The notes beneath the pieces were generated by a model. It did not search any database. It saw only the letters and a list, made by a program, of their open reading frames with translations, and was not told where the DNA came from. Below are positions 1 to 8,267 of a stretch of 17,177 nucleotides of DNA, one piece after another. This DNA comes from CAYTID01 sp964437735 (GTDB lineage Bacteria > Bacteroidota > Ignavibacteria > UBA10030 > BY39). The position numbers and the translations under genes were made by a program. How positions within the stretch are numbered: position 1 is the stretch's first letter; each line of letters opens with the position of its first letter. The DNA is taken from the NCBI GenBank assembly GCA_964437735.1, contig CAYTID010000048.1, forward strand, positions 1 through 17,177, written 5' to 3'.

Positions 1-153
1 AAGTTCAGCGGGATATTTTCTTCCATCAATATTCGGAATTTGAGTTGCAGTAAAGGCAACAACGTCATACAATTCATTATCACGATATACCGTGTTGAAA
101 TTATGAAAATCGCGTCCGGCGGCTCCCATTATTAATACTTTGATTTTCTTCAT
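1..153 (-). CDS. Cyclic 2,3-diphosphoglycerate synthetase-like protein, N-terminal fragment (cut by window edge)
   Basis: Only the first 51 codons are present; the gene runs off the left edge. The protein begins MKKIKVLIMGAAGRDFHNFN and continues with 'VVAFTATQIPNIDGRKYP'. I recognise this N-terminus as that of bacterial proteins annotated as cyclic 2,3-diphosphoglycerate synthetase or related GTPases. The hydrophobic strand plus 'MGAAGRDFHNF' is a nucleotide-binding-type start. A purine-rich AAAGGAAG lies about 12 nt upstream of the ATG and is the likely ribosome binding site. The gene follows glmS on the same strand after a 97-nt spacer with no obvious terminator. Most of the protein is missing, so the call rests on a remembered family N-terminus and the biochemical function is not verified here. 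Confidence 0.68.
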   Translation of the reverse strand, partial: MKKIKVLIMGAAGRDFHNFNTVYRDNELYDVVAFTATQIPNIDGRKYPAEL

Positions 154-250
154 AGCTGTTAAAAACTTCCTTTCGTTTCGATTTGGATTTTACATCTTTC
201 CCAAAATCATTTTACAATAATTAATTATTAAGTTCTTGATACTGTATTTA

Positions 251-2083
251 CTATTCTACAGTCACACTTTTAGCAAGATTGCGGGGTTGGTCAACATCGC
301 AATGTCGCTTAACTGCTATGTAGTAAGCCAGTAATTGAAGAGGAACGATTGATAAAATCGGCATCAGAAAATCTAATGTTCTCGGTATACGTATAACGTA
401 TTCGGCAAGATTATCAATATAGGTATCATCCTCGTTTGCAATGGCTATTATTCGACCTTTTCGGGCGCGAACTTCCTGAATATTACTAAGTATCTTTTCG
501 TAAGTGCTGTCTCGTGTTGCTATTACAACTACAGGCATATCCTTATCTATTAATGCGATTGGTCCATGCTTCATTTCGGCAGCCGGATAACCCTCGGCAT
601 GAATGTATGAAATTTCTTTCAGTTTTAAAGCCCCCTCAAGCGCAACAGGGAAATTATAACCTCTACCCAGATATAAAAAATTTCCGTGTTTTGAATATAT
701 GTCAGATATTTCGATTATATTTTTAACATCGGATAAAATTTTTTCTATTTTTTCGGGTAACTTGAACAATTCGTGGACAACGCTCTTACCTTCCTTTATA
801 TCCATCCCTCGTTTTCTTGCGATCATCAAAGTAATTAGCGAAAGTACTGCAAGCTGAGAGGTGAAAGCTTTGGTGGAAGCAACTCCTATTTCCGGACCTG
901 CGTGAATATAAACTCCTGCGTGACTTTCTCTGGCGATTGTACTCCCTACTACATTACATATACCAATTGTTAGTGCCCCTTTTTCTTTTGCTAACCTAAG
1001 TGCTGCAAGGGAATCCGCTGTCTCTCCACTCTGACTAATTAAAAATACGACATCGTCATGATATAGAACAGGTTCCCTATATCTGAATTCGGAGGCATAT
1101 TCCACGATAACCGGAATTTTTGCATATTGTTCCAACATGTATTTTCCGATCAATGCGGCGTGCCATGAAGTTCCGCACGCTGTGATTATGAATCTTTTCG
1201 CATTGATAATTCGGTCAGAGACATCAAGAATTCCACCTAACTTCGCGGTACCTTCGTCTGACAATATTCTACCGCGAATTGCATCTCGTATAGTTTCAGG
1301 TTGTTCGTTAATCTCCTTGAGCATAAAATGTTCATAACCACCCCTTTCGATCTGTTCAAGATCGAATGTTATTTCTTCAACCTGCTTTTCTATTTCTTCA
1401 TCATCAATAGTTTTAGTAAAAAAACTATTTTTTGTAATGCAAGCAACCTCCCCATCTTCAAGATATACAACTTGTCGAGTGTGGTCGATTAATGCAGCCG
1501 GATCAGATGCTATAAAATTTTCAGCATCTCCAATCCCTATTACAAGAGGACTTCCTTTCCTGGCTGCTATAATTTTATCAGGTTCCTTCGAATATATTAC
1601 CGCCACACCATAAGTTCCTTCAACTTCGTGTAATGCAAGACGCACTGCTGAATATATATCATTTGTTTTTTTACACATTTCTTCAATTAAGTGAGCAAGG
1701 CTTTCGGTATCGGTTTCAGTCCGGAATTTGTGCCCCTTTTGTTCAAGCATTTTTTTTAAGGAATGAAAATTTTCAATAATTCCGTTATGTATCACAGAAA
1801 TATTTTCTGTACAATCATAGTGAGGATGTGCATTCACATCATTCGGTTCACCGTGAGTAGCCCAGCGTGTATGTCCGATCCCGAGGTGAGTTTGTATACC
1901 ATTTTCTTTTACAAATTTAGCTAATTCAGCTACTTTTCCGGCTTTCTTATAGATTTGTAGCCCGTTATCTGTAAGTGTAGCAATACCGGCTGAATCGTAA
2001 CCACGGTATTCCAGGCGCTTGAGACCTTCTATTAAAATCGGGATCGAGTTTTTAGAGCCAATATATCCAATTATTCCACACAT
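251..2083 (-). CDS. glmS: Glutamine--fructose-6-phosphate aminotransferase (isomerizing)
   Basis: This cytoplasmic enzyme makes glucosamine-6-phosphate from fructose-6-phosphate and glutamine, the first step towards UDP-GlcNAc for peptidoglycan and lipopolysaccharide. The start is placed at the ATG giving MCGIIGYIGS, because Cys2 must become the N-terminal nucleophile after Met removal. The reading frame is open 18 codons further upstream, but that extension would bury the cysteine. The 610 aa match the usual length of about 609. Class II amidotransferase residues are present: Cys2, Arg73/Trp74 in 'GHTRWATHG', and 'HNGIIEN' near 99-105. Two SIS sugar-isomerase domains follow, with 'TACGTSWHA', 'SQSGETADS', 'SKAFTSQ', then 'LKEISYIHAEGYPAAEMKHG' and the terminal 'PRNLAKSVTVE' with its catalytic lysine. 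A weak CAGGA site precedes the start. The gene lies 96 nt downstream of pgeF and may share its transcript. No glmS ribozyme is expected in this lineage, and none was recognised. Confidence 0.97.
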   Translation of the reverse strand: MCGIIGYIGSKNSIPILIEGLKRLEYRGYDSAGIATLTDNGLQIYKKAGKVAELAKFVKENGIQTHLGIGHTRWATHGEPNDVNAHPHYDCTENISVIHNGIIENFHSLKKMLEQKGHKFRTETDTESLAHLIEEMCKKTNDIYSAVRLALHEVEGTYGVAVIYSKEPDKIIAARKGSPLVIGIGDAENFIASDPAALIDHTRQVVYLEDGEVACITKNSFFTKTIDDEEIEKQVEEITFDLEQIERGGYEHFMLKEINEQPETIRDAIRGRILSDEGTAKLGGILDVSDRIINAKRFIITACGTSWHAALIGKYMLEQYAKIPVIVEYASEFRYREPVLYHDDVVFLISQSGETADSLAALRLAKEKGALTIGICNVVGSTIARESHAGVYIHAGPEIGVASTKAFTSQLAVLSLITLMIARKRGMDIKEGKSVVHELFKLPEKIEKILSDVKNIIEISDIYSKHGNFLYLGRGYNFPVALEGALKLKEISYIHAEGYPAAEMKHGPIALIDKDMPVVVIATRDSTYEKILSNIQEVRARKGRIIAIANEDDTYIDNLAEYVIRIPRTLDFLMPILSIVPLQLLAYYIAVKRHCDVDQPRNLAKSVTVE

Positions 2084-2179
2084 ATAAATCCTGATATAAA
2101 TTTTTGTTAAGTTAAGCAGAAAATACTTAAAAATCAATAAATTCTGAGGATATTAGCTAAATTCAAGCCTTGAGGGGAT

Positions 2180-2923
2180 CTACCTAACCATACCAATAAC
2201 ACCCATCATTCTGCCTGAACGGGCTTTATCACGGCGATAAGAATGAAATAAATTAGGGTTACAGATTGTACAATAATTATTTATTTCTATTTTCTCATTA
2301 TTCACGCCACAATTTTCGAGTTGAGATTTGATTATTTTTTTTAAATCCAGGAAATATTTATTTTTTTTTGAGATAATATTTTCGGCTGAAAATTTATTAA
2401 CAATATCTTCACCAACTTCATAGCAACAAACTCCTGCACCAGGTCCGATGTAAACTACTAAATCTGAAGGACTGGAATTAAATTCTTTTTGCATTAGATT
2501 GATCCCTTTAATAACTATACCAAGCTCACATCCTTTCCAACCCGAATGAATTGCCCCGATAGCTTTTGTCTTTGGATCATATAGGAAAACAGGCAAACAG
2601 TCGGCTGTACTAATTGTTAAAAATATTCCATATGAATTCGTTACTAATCCATCACAATTATCATAGCCCCCCTGAACAAAAATACGCTCTACATTACTTC
2701 CCTGAACCTGTCGAGGAATTGCCAGTTCATCCATTCCGATATTCATACTTTCAAAAAATATTTTTCTGTTATCGATTACATTCTTTTTATCGTCGCCAAC
2801 GTTGAAACTCAGATTCATATTATACGGTTCAGGGCTTACACCTCCGGGACGTGTGCTGAAACCAAAAATAATTTCCTGATATTTTGAAAGCAGATCAGAC
2901 TTTATAATTGAAAGGTCATTCAT
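2180..2923 (-). CDS. pgeF: PgeF/YfiH/LACC1-family protein (purine nucleoside phosphorylase / peptidoglycan editing factor) with an altered metal ligand
   Basis: A 247-aa member of the DUF152/YfiH family. Characterised members cleave purine nucleosides, and in E. coli the protein affects peptidoglycan stem-peptide fidelity; older annotation calls it polyphenol oxidase. Visible family motifs are 'FSTRPGGVS' (22-30), 'STADCLPVFLYDP' (105-117), 'GAIHSGWKG' (123-131), 'YIGPGAGVCCYEVG', and the C-terminal 'FHSYRRDKARSGR'. The metal site normally has His, Cys, His. Here Cys109 and His126 are in place with the correct 17-residue spacing, but the first ligand falls in 'RQVQGSNV', where Gln74 replaces His. 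The ATG lies 2 nt after the kinase stop codon and has no clear Shine-Dalgarno, so translation is probably coupled to the kinase. The family call is secure. The activity of this copy is uncertain because of the substitution. Confidence 0.9.
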   Translation of the reverse strand: MNDLSIIKSDLLSKYQEIIFGFSTRPGGVSPEPYNMNLSFNVGDDKKNVIDNRKIFFESMNIGMDELAIPRQVQGSNVERIFVQGGYDNCDGLVTNSYGIFLTISTADCLPVFLYDPKTKAIGAIHSGWKGCELGIVIKGINLMQKEFNSSPSDLVVYIGPGAGVCCYEVGEDIVNKFSAENIISKKNKYFLDLKKIIKSQLENCGVNNEKIEINNYCTICNPNLFHSYRRDKARSGRMMGVIGMVR

Positions 2924-2925
2924 TG

Positions 2926-5900
2926 CTATGAATTTTTACTCCCAATAAAAAGGGGAAGCGTTATTATAAAAGTAGTTCCGGTATTTATTTTTGTAACATA
3001 AGATATCGAGCCTTTCATGTCGTCAACAGTTTTTTTGACTATTGCCAAACCAAGCCCCATCCCGTCGGTCTTGGTCGAAAAGTTTGGTTCAAAAATTTTT
3101 TGTCCGTTCTCTGCAGAAATTCCGGTACCAGTATCCGATATTTTAATAATTACATTATCACCTTTTTTTTCAGTATAAATACCAATATCACCTTTCTCGT
3201 TAACAGCCTGGACAGCATTACGAATAATATTAATAAAGGCTCTCCTTAATTCTTCTTCATCCGCGAGGACAAATAAATCAGTTTGATGCAGTTCATATTT
3301 GAGATTCAAATTTTCGAAACGGGAGAAGAGTTTCGCCGCATCCATAACTACTTCATTTACATTATGGACAGAGAGATTCCGGGATGGCAAACGCCCGAAA
3401 AAAGAAAATTCACTTGCAATTCTGTTCAATGCTTCGATCTGTTCTTTGATCATCGTTGCTGATTGATTTAGTATTTCCTCAAAATCTTTTGACTTGTCAA
3501 AATATGTTTTCTGAAGATGTTGAACAGCTAAATTGATTGGTGTAAGCGGATTTTTAATTTCGTGTGCAACCTGTCGCGCCATTTCTTTCCATGCCAATTC
3601 TTTCTCGAACTTAATCAATTCCTCACGCTTTTTCTTTATTTCGTCCGTCATCGAATTAAAAGCCGTTTCCAATTTCCCGAATTCATCCTTTCGCGATGAG
3701 GTTATCTGATAATCGAAATCACCCTCAGCGATTTTCTTTGTAGCTTCATATAATTTTCGCACAGGTTTCGAAATCTGGTTGGCAAATATCGCGGAGATAA
3801 TTATACTTATTATTACAATTAGACCGTATACTCCGAAAAGATACGCATTCCTCTCGCTTAATTCACGTGTAATTAACGATTGCCTATACAAAGTCGGAAC
3901 TGAGATAATACCAACCAGGTTATCTAACTCATCATAGATTCCCCTATAGCCAACTAAATAATCAAATCTCCCCAAAGAAATATTCTCAACGAAAAATTTT
4001 CTTCCAGATAAAACGATGTTTTCATAAGCATTTGAGCTTAGACGACTGTTAATAAAACCAGCATCATATAATTCTCTAATACTGCTTGTATTTAATTCTG
4101 CATCGGCATACAAACTAAAATCTGCTCCGATGACTTTTGAGATGTTTTTACAATCTGTATCCGAAATATTAAATATTTGTAATGGATCATCTGATATTTT
4201 AAATTCAATCAACTCATATTGAATTTTTGATGTTTCTTCCTCCAGCGTTTTCCGCAACGAATCAGCAGTTGATTGAGTTGCAAAATATCTGTTATAATAG
4301 CCTACCAATATTAGCGGCAGTATTGATAGAAATAAGAATGCAATGATAATTTTTTTTCTGTAATCAAGAATAAAGATCGAACGATCTATTTGTACAGAAA
4401 CAAGCTGGATTATTATAAAAAGTATGAAACCGATTACCAGTAAGAAAATTATCATTCTTACAAAAATCAATGAATCCCAAAACAATCCTTTTTTTTCTGC
4501 GTTTATTACAATTAAAACATTTTTGGTGTCGGGTGATTTTAATATTACTGTTTCGTAATCCTTGCCGTCAATATTTTCTGATACAGACAAAAATTTTTTT
4601 TCGCTTCTACTGAATTGTTCGTATATATTGTCCGTCAGATTATATCGACCGGTAAACTCCGGATTTGTTGAGTATACCCTTTTTCCGTTGAAGTATTCGG
4701 AGTAATATATACCCGCATAATATGTACTTAAATCCCGCGCGGTATATTTACGCAGAATATCAGACTGTTCAGTTTTAAATAATTCTGCTTTCGATGCGCC
4801 AATTTTTATATAAACTCCACCCAACAAAATGCTGTCGGGAGAAAAAATCGGTGTATAACCTCTGTAATATTTTATCGCTCCGTGAACCGTGTAATCCTCG
4901 ACCAAAGAAATCATTTTATATTTCGATAAAACCAACTTATCGTTATTGGTTGTGATTTTTGACCCAATATTAAAACTGCTGATAATCTCGTTTTTATCGT
5001 TAATCACTGATATTTCACAGTTAAACCCTTCGCGGCTCAATAGAGTTGTTGTCCATCTTTGAAATGCTATCTCATTAAAATTTTCTTTCTGCAACAACAA
5101 TTCTGCGGTTTCTTTATCCGTAAATTGATTTAACGATTCGTCCATAATGAATGTAAGCCATGAATCTATCGGGCGTGAGATTTCGTTTCCAAATATCTGC
5201 AGTTGGGCTTTCCTCTCATCAACCATCTTTGTAAACATCGAGACCGCCAGGAGAATGATAGCTAAAATTCCATTCAGCACTATCGAATAATTTTTCAATC
5301 GAAAAATCCTATTCTTCATAGAAAAGGAAAGTGAAAATAAAACTGTAATCAGTACAAATCGAGTCAATTGTGATGTCAAAGGATTGGAATGGATAATTCC
5401 ATGAATGCTACTTACCGAAATAAATAATGCATACGTTAAAAACCATCTCCATTTTTCGGATTTAATGAAATCTAATTTCGCAACAGATAAAAAGAAAATT
5501 ATCTTGGCTATCATTATAAAAGCAAACGATACGAAAAACAAATTGAAATACATCACGATATGTTCAAAAGAAGGAATGAGTTCCGACGTATCTAAATAAT
5601 CCAGAGTAGAATCATTAATCGCACTGATTATAATAGCAATATAACCTCTGAATAGAAGAACAAATGTAATTGCCATTATTAAAATAAGCGTAAAATTAAA
5701 TAATAATGGAATATTTTTTTTCGCTTTTATCCTTCCTGAAAATTCCAAGTAGTCAGAAAATATATACATGACGCTGATCAACAGAAAAACACCGGTTATA
5801 AACATTTCCCCTATCGATTTTACAATTCCGAATCCGAAAGCCGATGCAAATAATTTAGGGTTAAACAACTCTATCGCTGTAAAGCCCGATGGAAAGTTAA

Positions 5901-6810
5901 AGTATAATAAGGCATATCTGAGTATCCAAAGAACAATTATTACTGAAAAACTTCTCAGGAAAAGATTATTTTTATTTCTTAAAATTTTAATTGACCTGAG
6001 AGCCAGCAATATTAAAATAACAATTATTAAAAAATGTCTTATGTATGAAATGTTTTGCTTAATATCATCTATGTATACAGATTTCAGGGGTTTCTGCATA
6101 TATGCATATCCGATAGAATTCTGATTTAGGTCTGACAATGAGATGATTAATAAAAGTGTATCTTCTATCGGAGTGCCTTGATCTTTGAAATTAAATTGCA
6201 ATGGATAGTTTATTTTTTTTGCAAATACGCCTTCAAACATTTCGGAGCTTACGAAACGGTGATTCAAAGAATACTGAACATCAAACAAATTTTTTAACAC
6301 AGCAAAACCGATAATAAGACCATTAGTATCGGTTATAGGTTTCGAAAGTATTAACCACGAAAATATTAAACCTTGCTCGACATAAGAAATTTCTTGCGTA
6401 TAAAATGAATCAATTTTTATATTTGATCCCGATTCGCCCACCCACCCCATCAGGCGTTCTGACGAATCATAAATTTCCACACCGGAATTCTTAACACTAT
6501 ATTCTTTTAAATATTTGAACAGGAATGGTTTATTTTGGTTTTTAACTGCATCAATAAATTTTTCATCAGATGTTATTCGATCCAACAATAATCGATTTTC
6601 ATTGCGATATTGTTCGAATTGAGTTTGTACGAAGGAAATTATCTCAGCGTTTTTTTCATTCGAAACATCTTCCCAGTTATCATTAATATTGTTTACCAGA
6701 TAATATTCAAATAAAAAACTCCCAAGTATAACAATTAAAATGAAAACAATAAGAATTATAGCAGTTTTTTTAAAAATATAATTATTGATTGTAGAAATAA
6801 TAGGAGGCAT
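2926..6810 (-). CDS. Large multi-pass sensor histidine kinase, NtrY-like catalytic core
   Basis: A 1,294-aa membrane-bound histidine kinase. An in-frame TTG directly precedes the ATG; the ATG is preferred. Predicted order: TM1 about 17-38; extracytoplasmic region 39-258; a membrane core of about eight helices between 259 and 527; a second extracytoplasmic region 528-780; two helices about 783-838; a third extracytoplasmic region 839-985; a helix 988-1010; HAMP about 1011-1065; HisKA with phospho-acceptor His near 1083 in 'QVAHEIKNPLTPI'; HATPase_c with N-box 'NIIRNAVQA', G1 'SDTGTGIS' and G2 'GMGLGLAIVK'. The 'WKEMARQVAHEIKNPLTPIN' region resembles NtrY. The ATG lies 5 nt after the DUF4783 stop, and pgeF follows 2 nt after this gene. 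No response regulator is in the window, so the output partner is unknown. Kinase function is certain; the ligand is not, and helix counts are by eye. Confidence 0.93.
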   Translation of the reverse strand: MPPIISTINNYIFKKTAIILIVFILIVILGSFLFEYYLVNNINDNWEDVSNEKNAEIISFVQTQFEQYRNENRLLLDRITSDEKFIDAVKNQNKPFLFKYLKEYSVKNSGVEIYDSSERLMGWVGESGSNIKIDSFYTQEISYVEQGLIFSWLILSKPITDTNGLIIGFAVLKNLFDVQYSLNHRFVSSEMFEGVFAKKINYPLQFNFKDQGTPIEDTLLLIISLSDLNQNSIGYAYMQKPLKSVYIDDIKQNISYIRHFLIIVILILLALRSIKILRNKNNLFLRSFSVIIVLWILRYALLYFNFPSGFTAIELFNPKLFASAFGFGIVKSIGEMFITGVFLLISVMYIFSDYLEFSGRIKAKKNIPLLFNFTLILIMAITFVLLFRGYIAIIISAINDSTLDYLDTSELIPSFEHIVMYFNLFFVSFAFIMIAKIIFFLSVAKLDFIKSEKWRWFLTYALFISVSSIHGIIHSNPLTSQLTRFVLITVLFSLSFSMKNRIFRLKNYSIVLNGILAIILLAVSMFTKMVDERKAQLQIFGNEISRPIDSWLTFIMDESLNQFTDKETAELLLQKENFNEIAFQRWTTTLLSREGFNCEISVINDKNEIISSFNIGSKITTNNDKLVLSKYKMISLVEDYTVHGAIKYYRGYTPIFSPDSILLGGVYIKIGASKAELFKTEQSDILRKYTARDLSTYYAGIYYSEYFNGKRVYSTNPEFTGRYNLTDNIYEQFSRSEKKFLSVSENIDGKDYETVILKSPDTKNVLIVINAEKKGLFWDSLIFVRMIIFLLVIGFILFIIIQLVSVQIDRSIFILDYRKKIIIAFLFLSILPLILVGYYNRYFATQSTADSLRKTLEEETSKIQYELIEFKISDDPLQIFNISDTDCKNISKVIGADFSLYADAELNTSSIRELYDAGFINSRLSSNAYENIVLSGRKFFVENISLGRFDYLVGYRGIYDELDNLVGIISVPTLYRQSLITRELSERNAYLFGVYGLIVIISIIISAIFANQISKPVRKLYEATKKIAEGDFDYQITSSRKDEFGKLETAFNSMTDEIKKKREELIKFEKELAWKEMARQVAHEIKNPLTPINLAVQHLQKTYFDKSKDFEEILNQSATMIKEQIEALNRIASEFSFFGRLPSRNLSVHNVNEVVMDAAKLFSRFENLNLKYELHQTDLFVLADEEELRRAFINIIRNAVQAVNEKGDIGIYTEKKGDNVIIKISDTGTGISAENGQKIFEPNFSTKTDGMGLGLAIVKKTVDDMKGSISYVTKINTGTTFIITLPLFIGSKNS

Positions 6811-6815
6811 CAAAA

Positions 6816-7283
6816 TTAGTAGAAATTGATTTTATCTATTACCCAATTCCCGTTATACTTAGTCAATGCGATATAAATTTGAAAAGATTCTTTGTTGTTT
6901 TTAAATCTGAAGATTCCCCTGCCGGTCGCAAATGGAATATCATCGGTAAATCCGTGTGTAGAAAAAGAAAAAGATAAAGGTTTATGAATTGAAAAGAAGT
7001 TTTCAAGTATAAAATGTGCCTGATTTGCGCTGAAAAATCCTTTCTCCGAATTTCGCAGATCTAAATATATCTGTTTGCCGAAATACACTGAAAATAACGT
7101 GATATTTCCATCGTTGATACCTTTTTCTACTGAATAAAATATTTCCTTGTACGCATCTTTATCCTTTGCCAATCCTTGGGCTATATATTCGCCGGATGAG
7201 TTATCATTTTGAGATATCTGAGTGAATAGATTAAAATTCGAAAAATTTAACAAACACAATATTATTAAGGTTCTTATTTTCAT
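6816..7283 (-). CDS. DUF4783-family secreted protein
   Basis: A 155-aa protein with an N-terminal signal peptide (about residues 1-22, 'IRTLIILCLLNFSNFNLFTQ'-type hydrophobic stretch). The mature domain contains 'IFYSVEKGINDGNITLFSVYFG', 'FFSANQAHFILENFF' and a terminal 'WVIDKINFY'. This pattern (a helix, 'sanQA..iL..FF', then beta strands carrying the H-G-F and G-x-G motifs) matches DUF4783, a small NTF2-like family of Bacteroidetes and relatives with no assigned function. It lies between the lipoprotein gene (36 nt upstream) and the sensor kinase (5 nt downstream). That suggests one transcript and possibly a periplasmic partner of the kinase, which is inference from position only. No strong Shine-Dalgarno precedes the ATG. 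Confidence 0.78.
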   Translation of the reverse strand: MKIRTLIILCLLNFSNFNLFTQISQNDNSSGEYIAQGLAKDKDAYKEIFYSVEKGINDGNITLFSVYFGKQIYLDLRNSEKGFFSANQAHFILENFFSIHKPLSFSFSTHGFTDDIPFATGRGIFRFKNNKESFQIYIALTKYNGNWVIDKINFY

Positions 7284-7319
7284 AACTTTAATTTAAAATA
7301 AAGTATCTCAAGACAAAAG

Positions 7320-8129
7320 TCAATTATTCCTACTCATCGAACCGGGTCCGGGATTCATTTCTCTTATCCCTTCTTTTACAGATTTTTTCAGATAAGGATT
7401 TGATCTCTGAAGTTGGTATGACCAATCGAAAATAACTCTGCTTGAAGAAAGAGAGATTACCCTGAACTTTGCATAATGATCGTTGTGAGTCCATACGACA
7501 TAAGTTCTACCAACAAATAATTTAACATCCTTTGTTGCTGACCAGCCGCCAGATGGCGCTTTAATAATATCGTATAATGAATTTGTCGGACCCATATCTT
7601 TAATATCAGTATCATCCCAAACATTCATATAATATTCACCATGATAATATTCAAAAAACATATCTGAATAGTTATCATTATAAGGACCGACAGTAAAAGT
7701 CGAAAAATCATAGCCGGCAGTATTTGGTTTAGTCCTGTAATCAGTGATCGCTATTCCATAACCTTCCGGTCTTGGAGTTGCAAAAGCTTCATTACTGCTT
7801 AACGGGCTTTCATTTCCGTCGTAATCGTATGCCGATACCGCGTAATAATATGTTACTCCGTTTTGAGATCGTCTGTCATAAAAATAATTATTTACCGTCG
7901 CTCCGATATAACTATAACGCCCGTTGAATGACGAACTAACCCAAACTTTGTACCCGGCAACATCGTTTTCATAATTATACTTCCATTCTAAATACACCCG
8001 ATTATCTTCGGCAAATGCAATCAATCCAACAGGGGCTTTGGGAGGCGTAGTGTCAATATGCGATACATCGAAATGACATCCTGTCGTTATGGTTATAATT
8101 ATTATCGAGGTTAAAATTTTAAAATTCAT
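7320..8129 (-). CDS. Lipoprotein with one fibronectin type III domain
   Basis: 269 aa. The N-terminus MNFKILTSIIIITITTGCHF is a lipoprotein signal with Cys18 as the probable lipidation site. Residues 28-117 read as a fibronectin type III domain: 'PPKAPVGLIAFAEDNRVYLE', 'WKYNYENDVAGYKVWVSSS', 'VTYYYAVSAYDYDGNESPLS'. Residues 125-245 form a tyrosine- and aspartate-rich beta domain I do not recognise, ending in a proline/glycine tail. AAAAGGTG about 6 nt upstream of the ATG is a good ribosome binding site. It is the first gene of a four-gene minus-strand group with DUF4783, the kinase and pgeF. The protein is probably attached to the outer membrane or exported; no catalytic motif is visible. The 138-nt spacer upstream separates it from pyrC and probably holds the promoter, though I found no convincing -35/-10 pair. 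Confidence 0.85.
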   Translation of the reverse strand: MNFKILTSIIIITITTGCHFDVSHIDTTPPKAPVGLIAFAEDNRVYLEWKYNYENDVAGYKVWVSSSFNGRYSYIGATVNNYFYDRRSQNGVTYYYAVSAYDYDGNESPLSSNEAFATPRPEGYGIAITDYRTKPNTAGYDFSTFTVGPYNDNYSDMFFEYYHGEYYMNVWDDTDIKDMGPTNSLYDIIKAPSGGWSATKDVKLFVGRTYVVWTHNDHYAKFRVISLSSSRVIFDWSYQLQRSNPYLKKSVKEGIREMNPGPGSMSRNN

Positions 8130-8267
8130 GACTGCACCTTTTCTTTTTTCTAATTAATAAAAAGCCAAAAAGTATGCCAACAGATTTTTGTTAAAAAATA
8201 AAGAATAAATTACATTACGTTTATTTACTGTAGACCTAAATAGACAATCTGTAGATAAAATTACATT

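Noticed and set aside
216..229. Perfect palindrome AATAATTAATTATT between glmS and the left-edge gene
   Set aside because: It consists only of A and T in an AT-rich spacer, makes a weak stem without a T-tract, and is not a convincing terminator or operator.
2084..2137. N-terminal extension of glmS by 18 codons
   Set aside because: The enzyme needs Cys2 at the processed N-terminus, and the extension would place 18 residues before MCGIIG; the internal ATG has its own CAGGA site.
8228..8255. Direct repeat CTGTAGA (8228-8234 and 8249-8255), 21 bp apart, upstream of the lipoprotein gene
   Set aside because: The spacing of two helical turns would suit an operator, but a 7-bp repeat in a short AT-rich spacer can arise by chance and no regulator or promoter could be tied to it.
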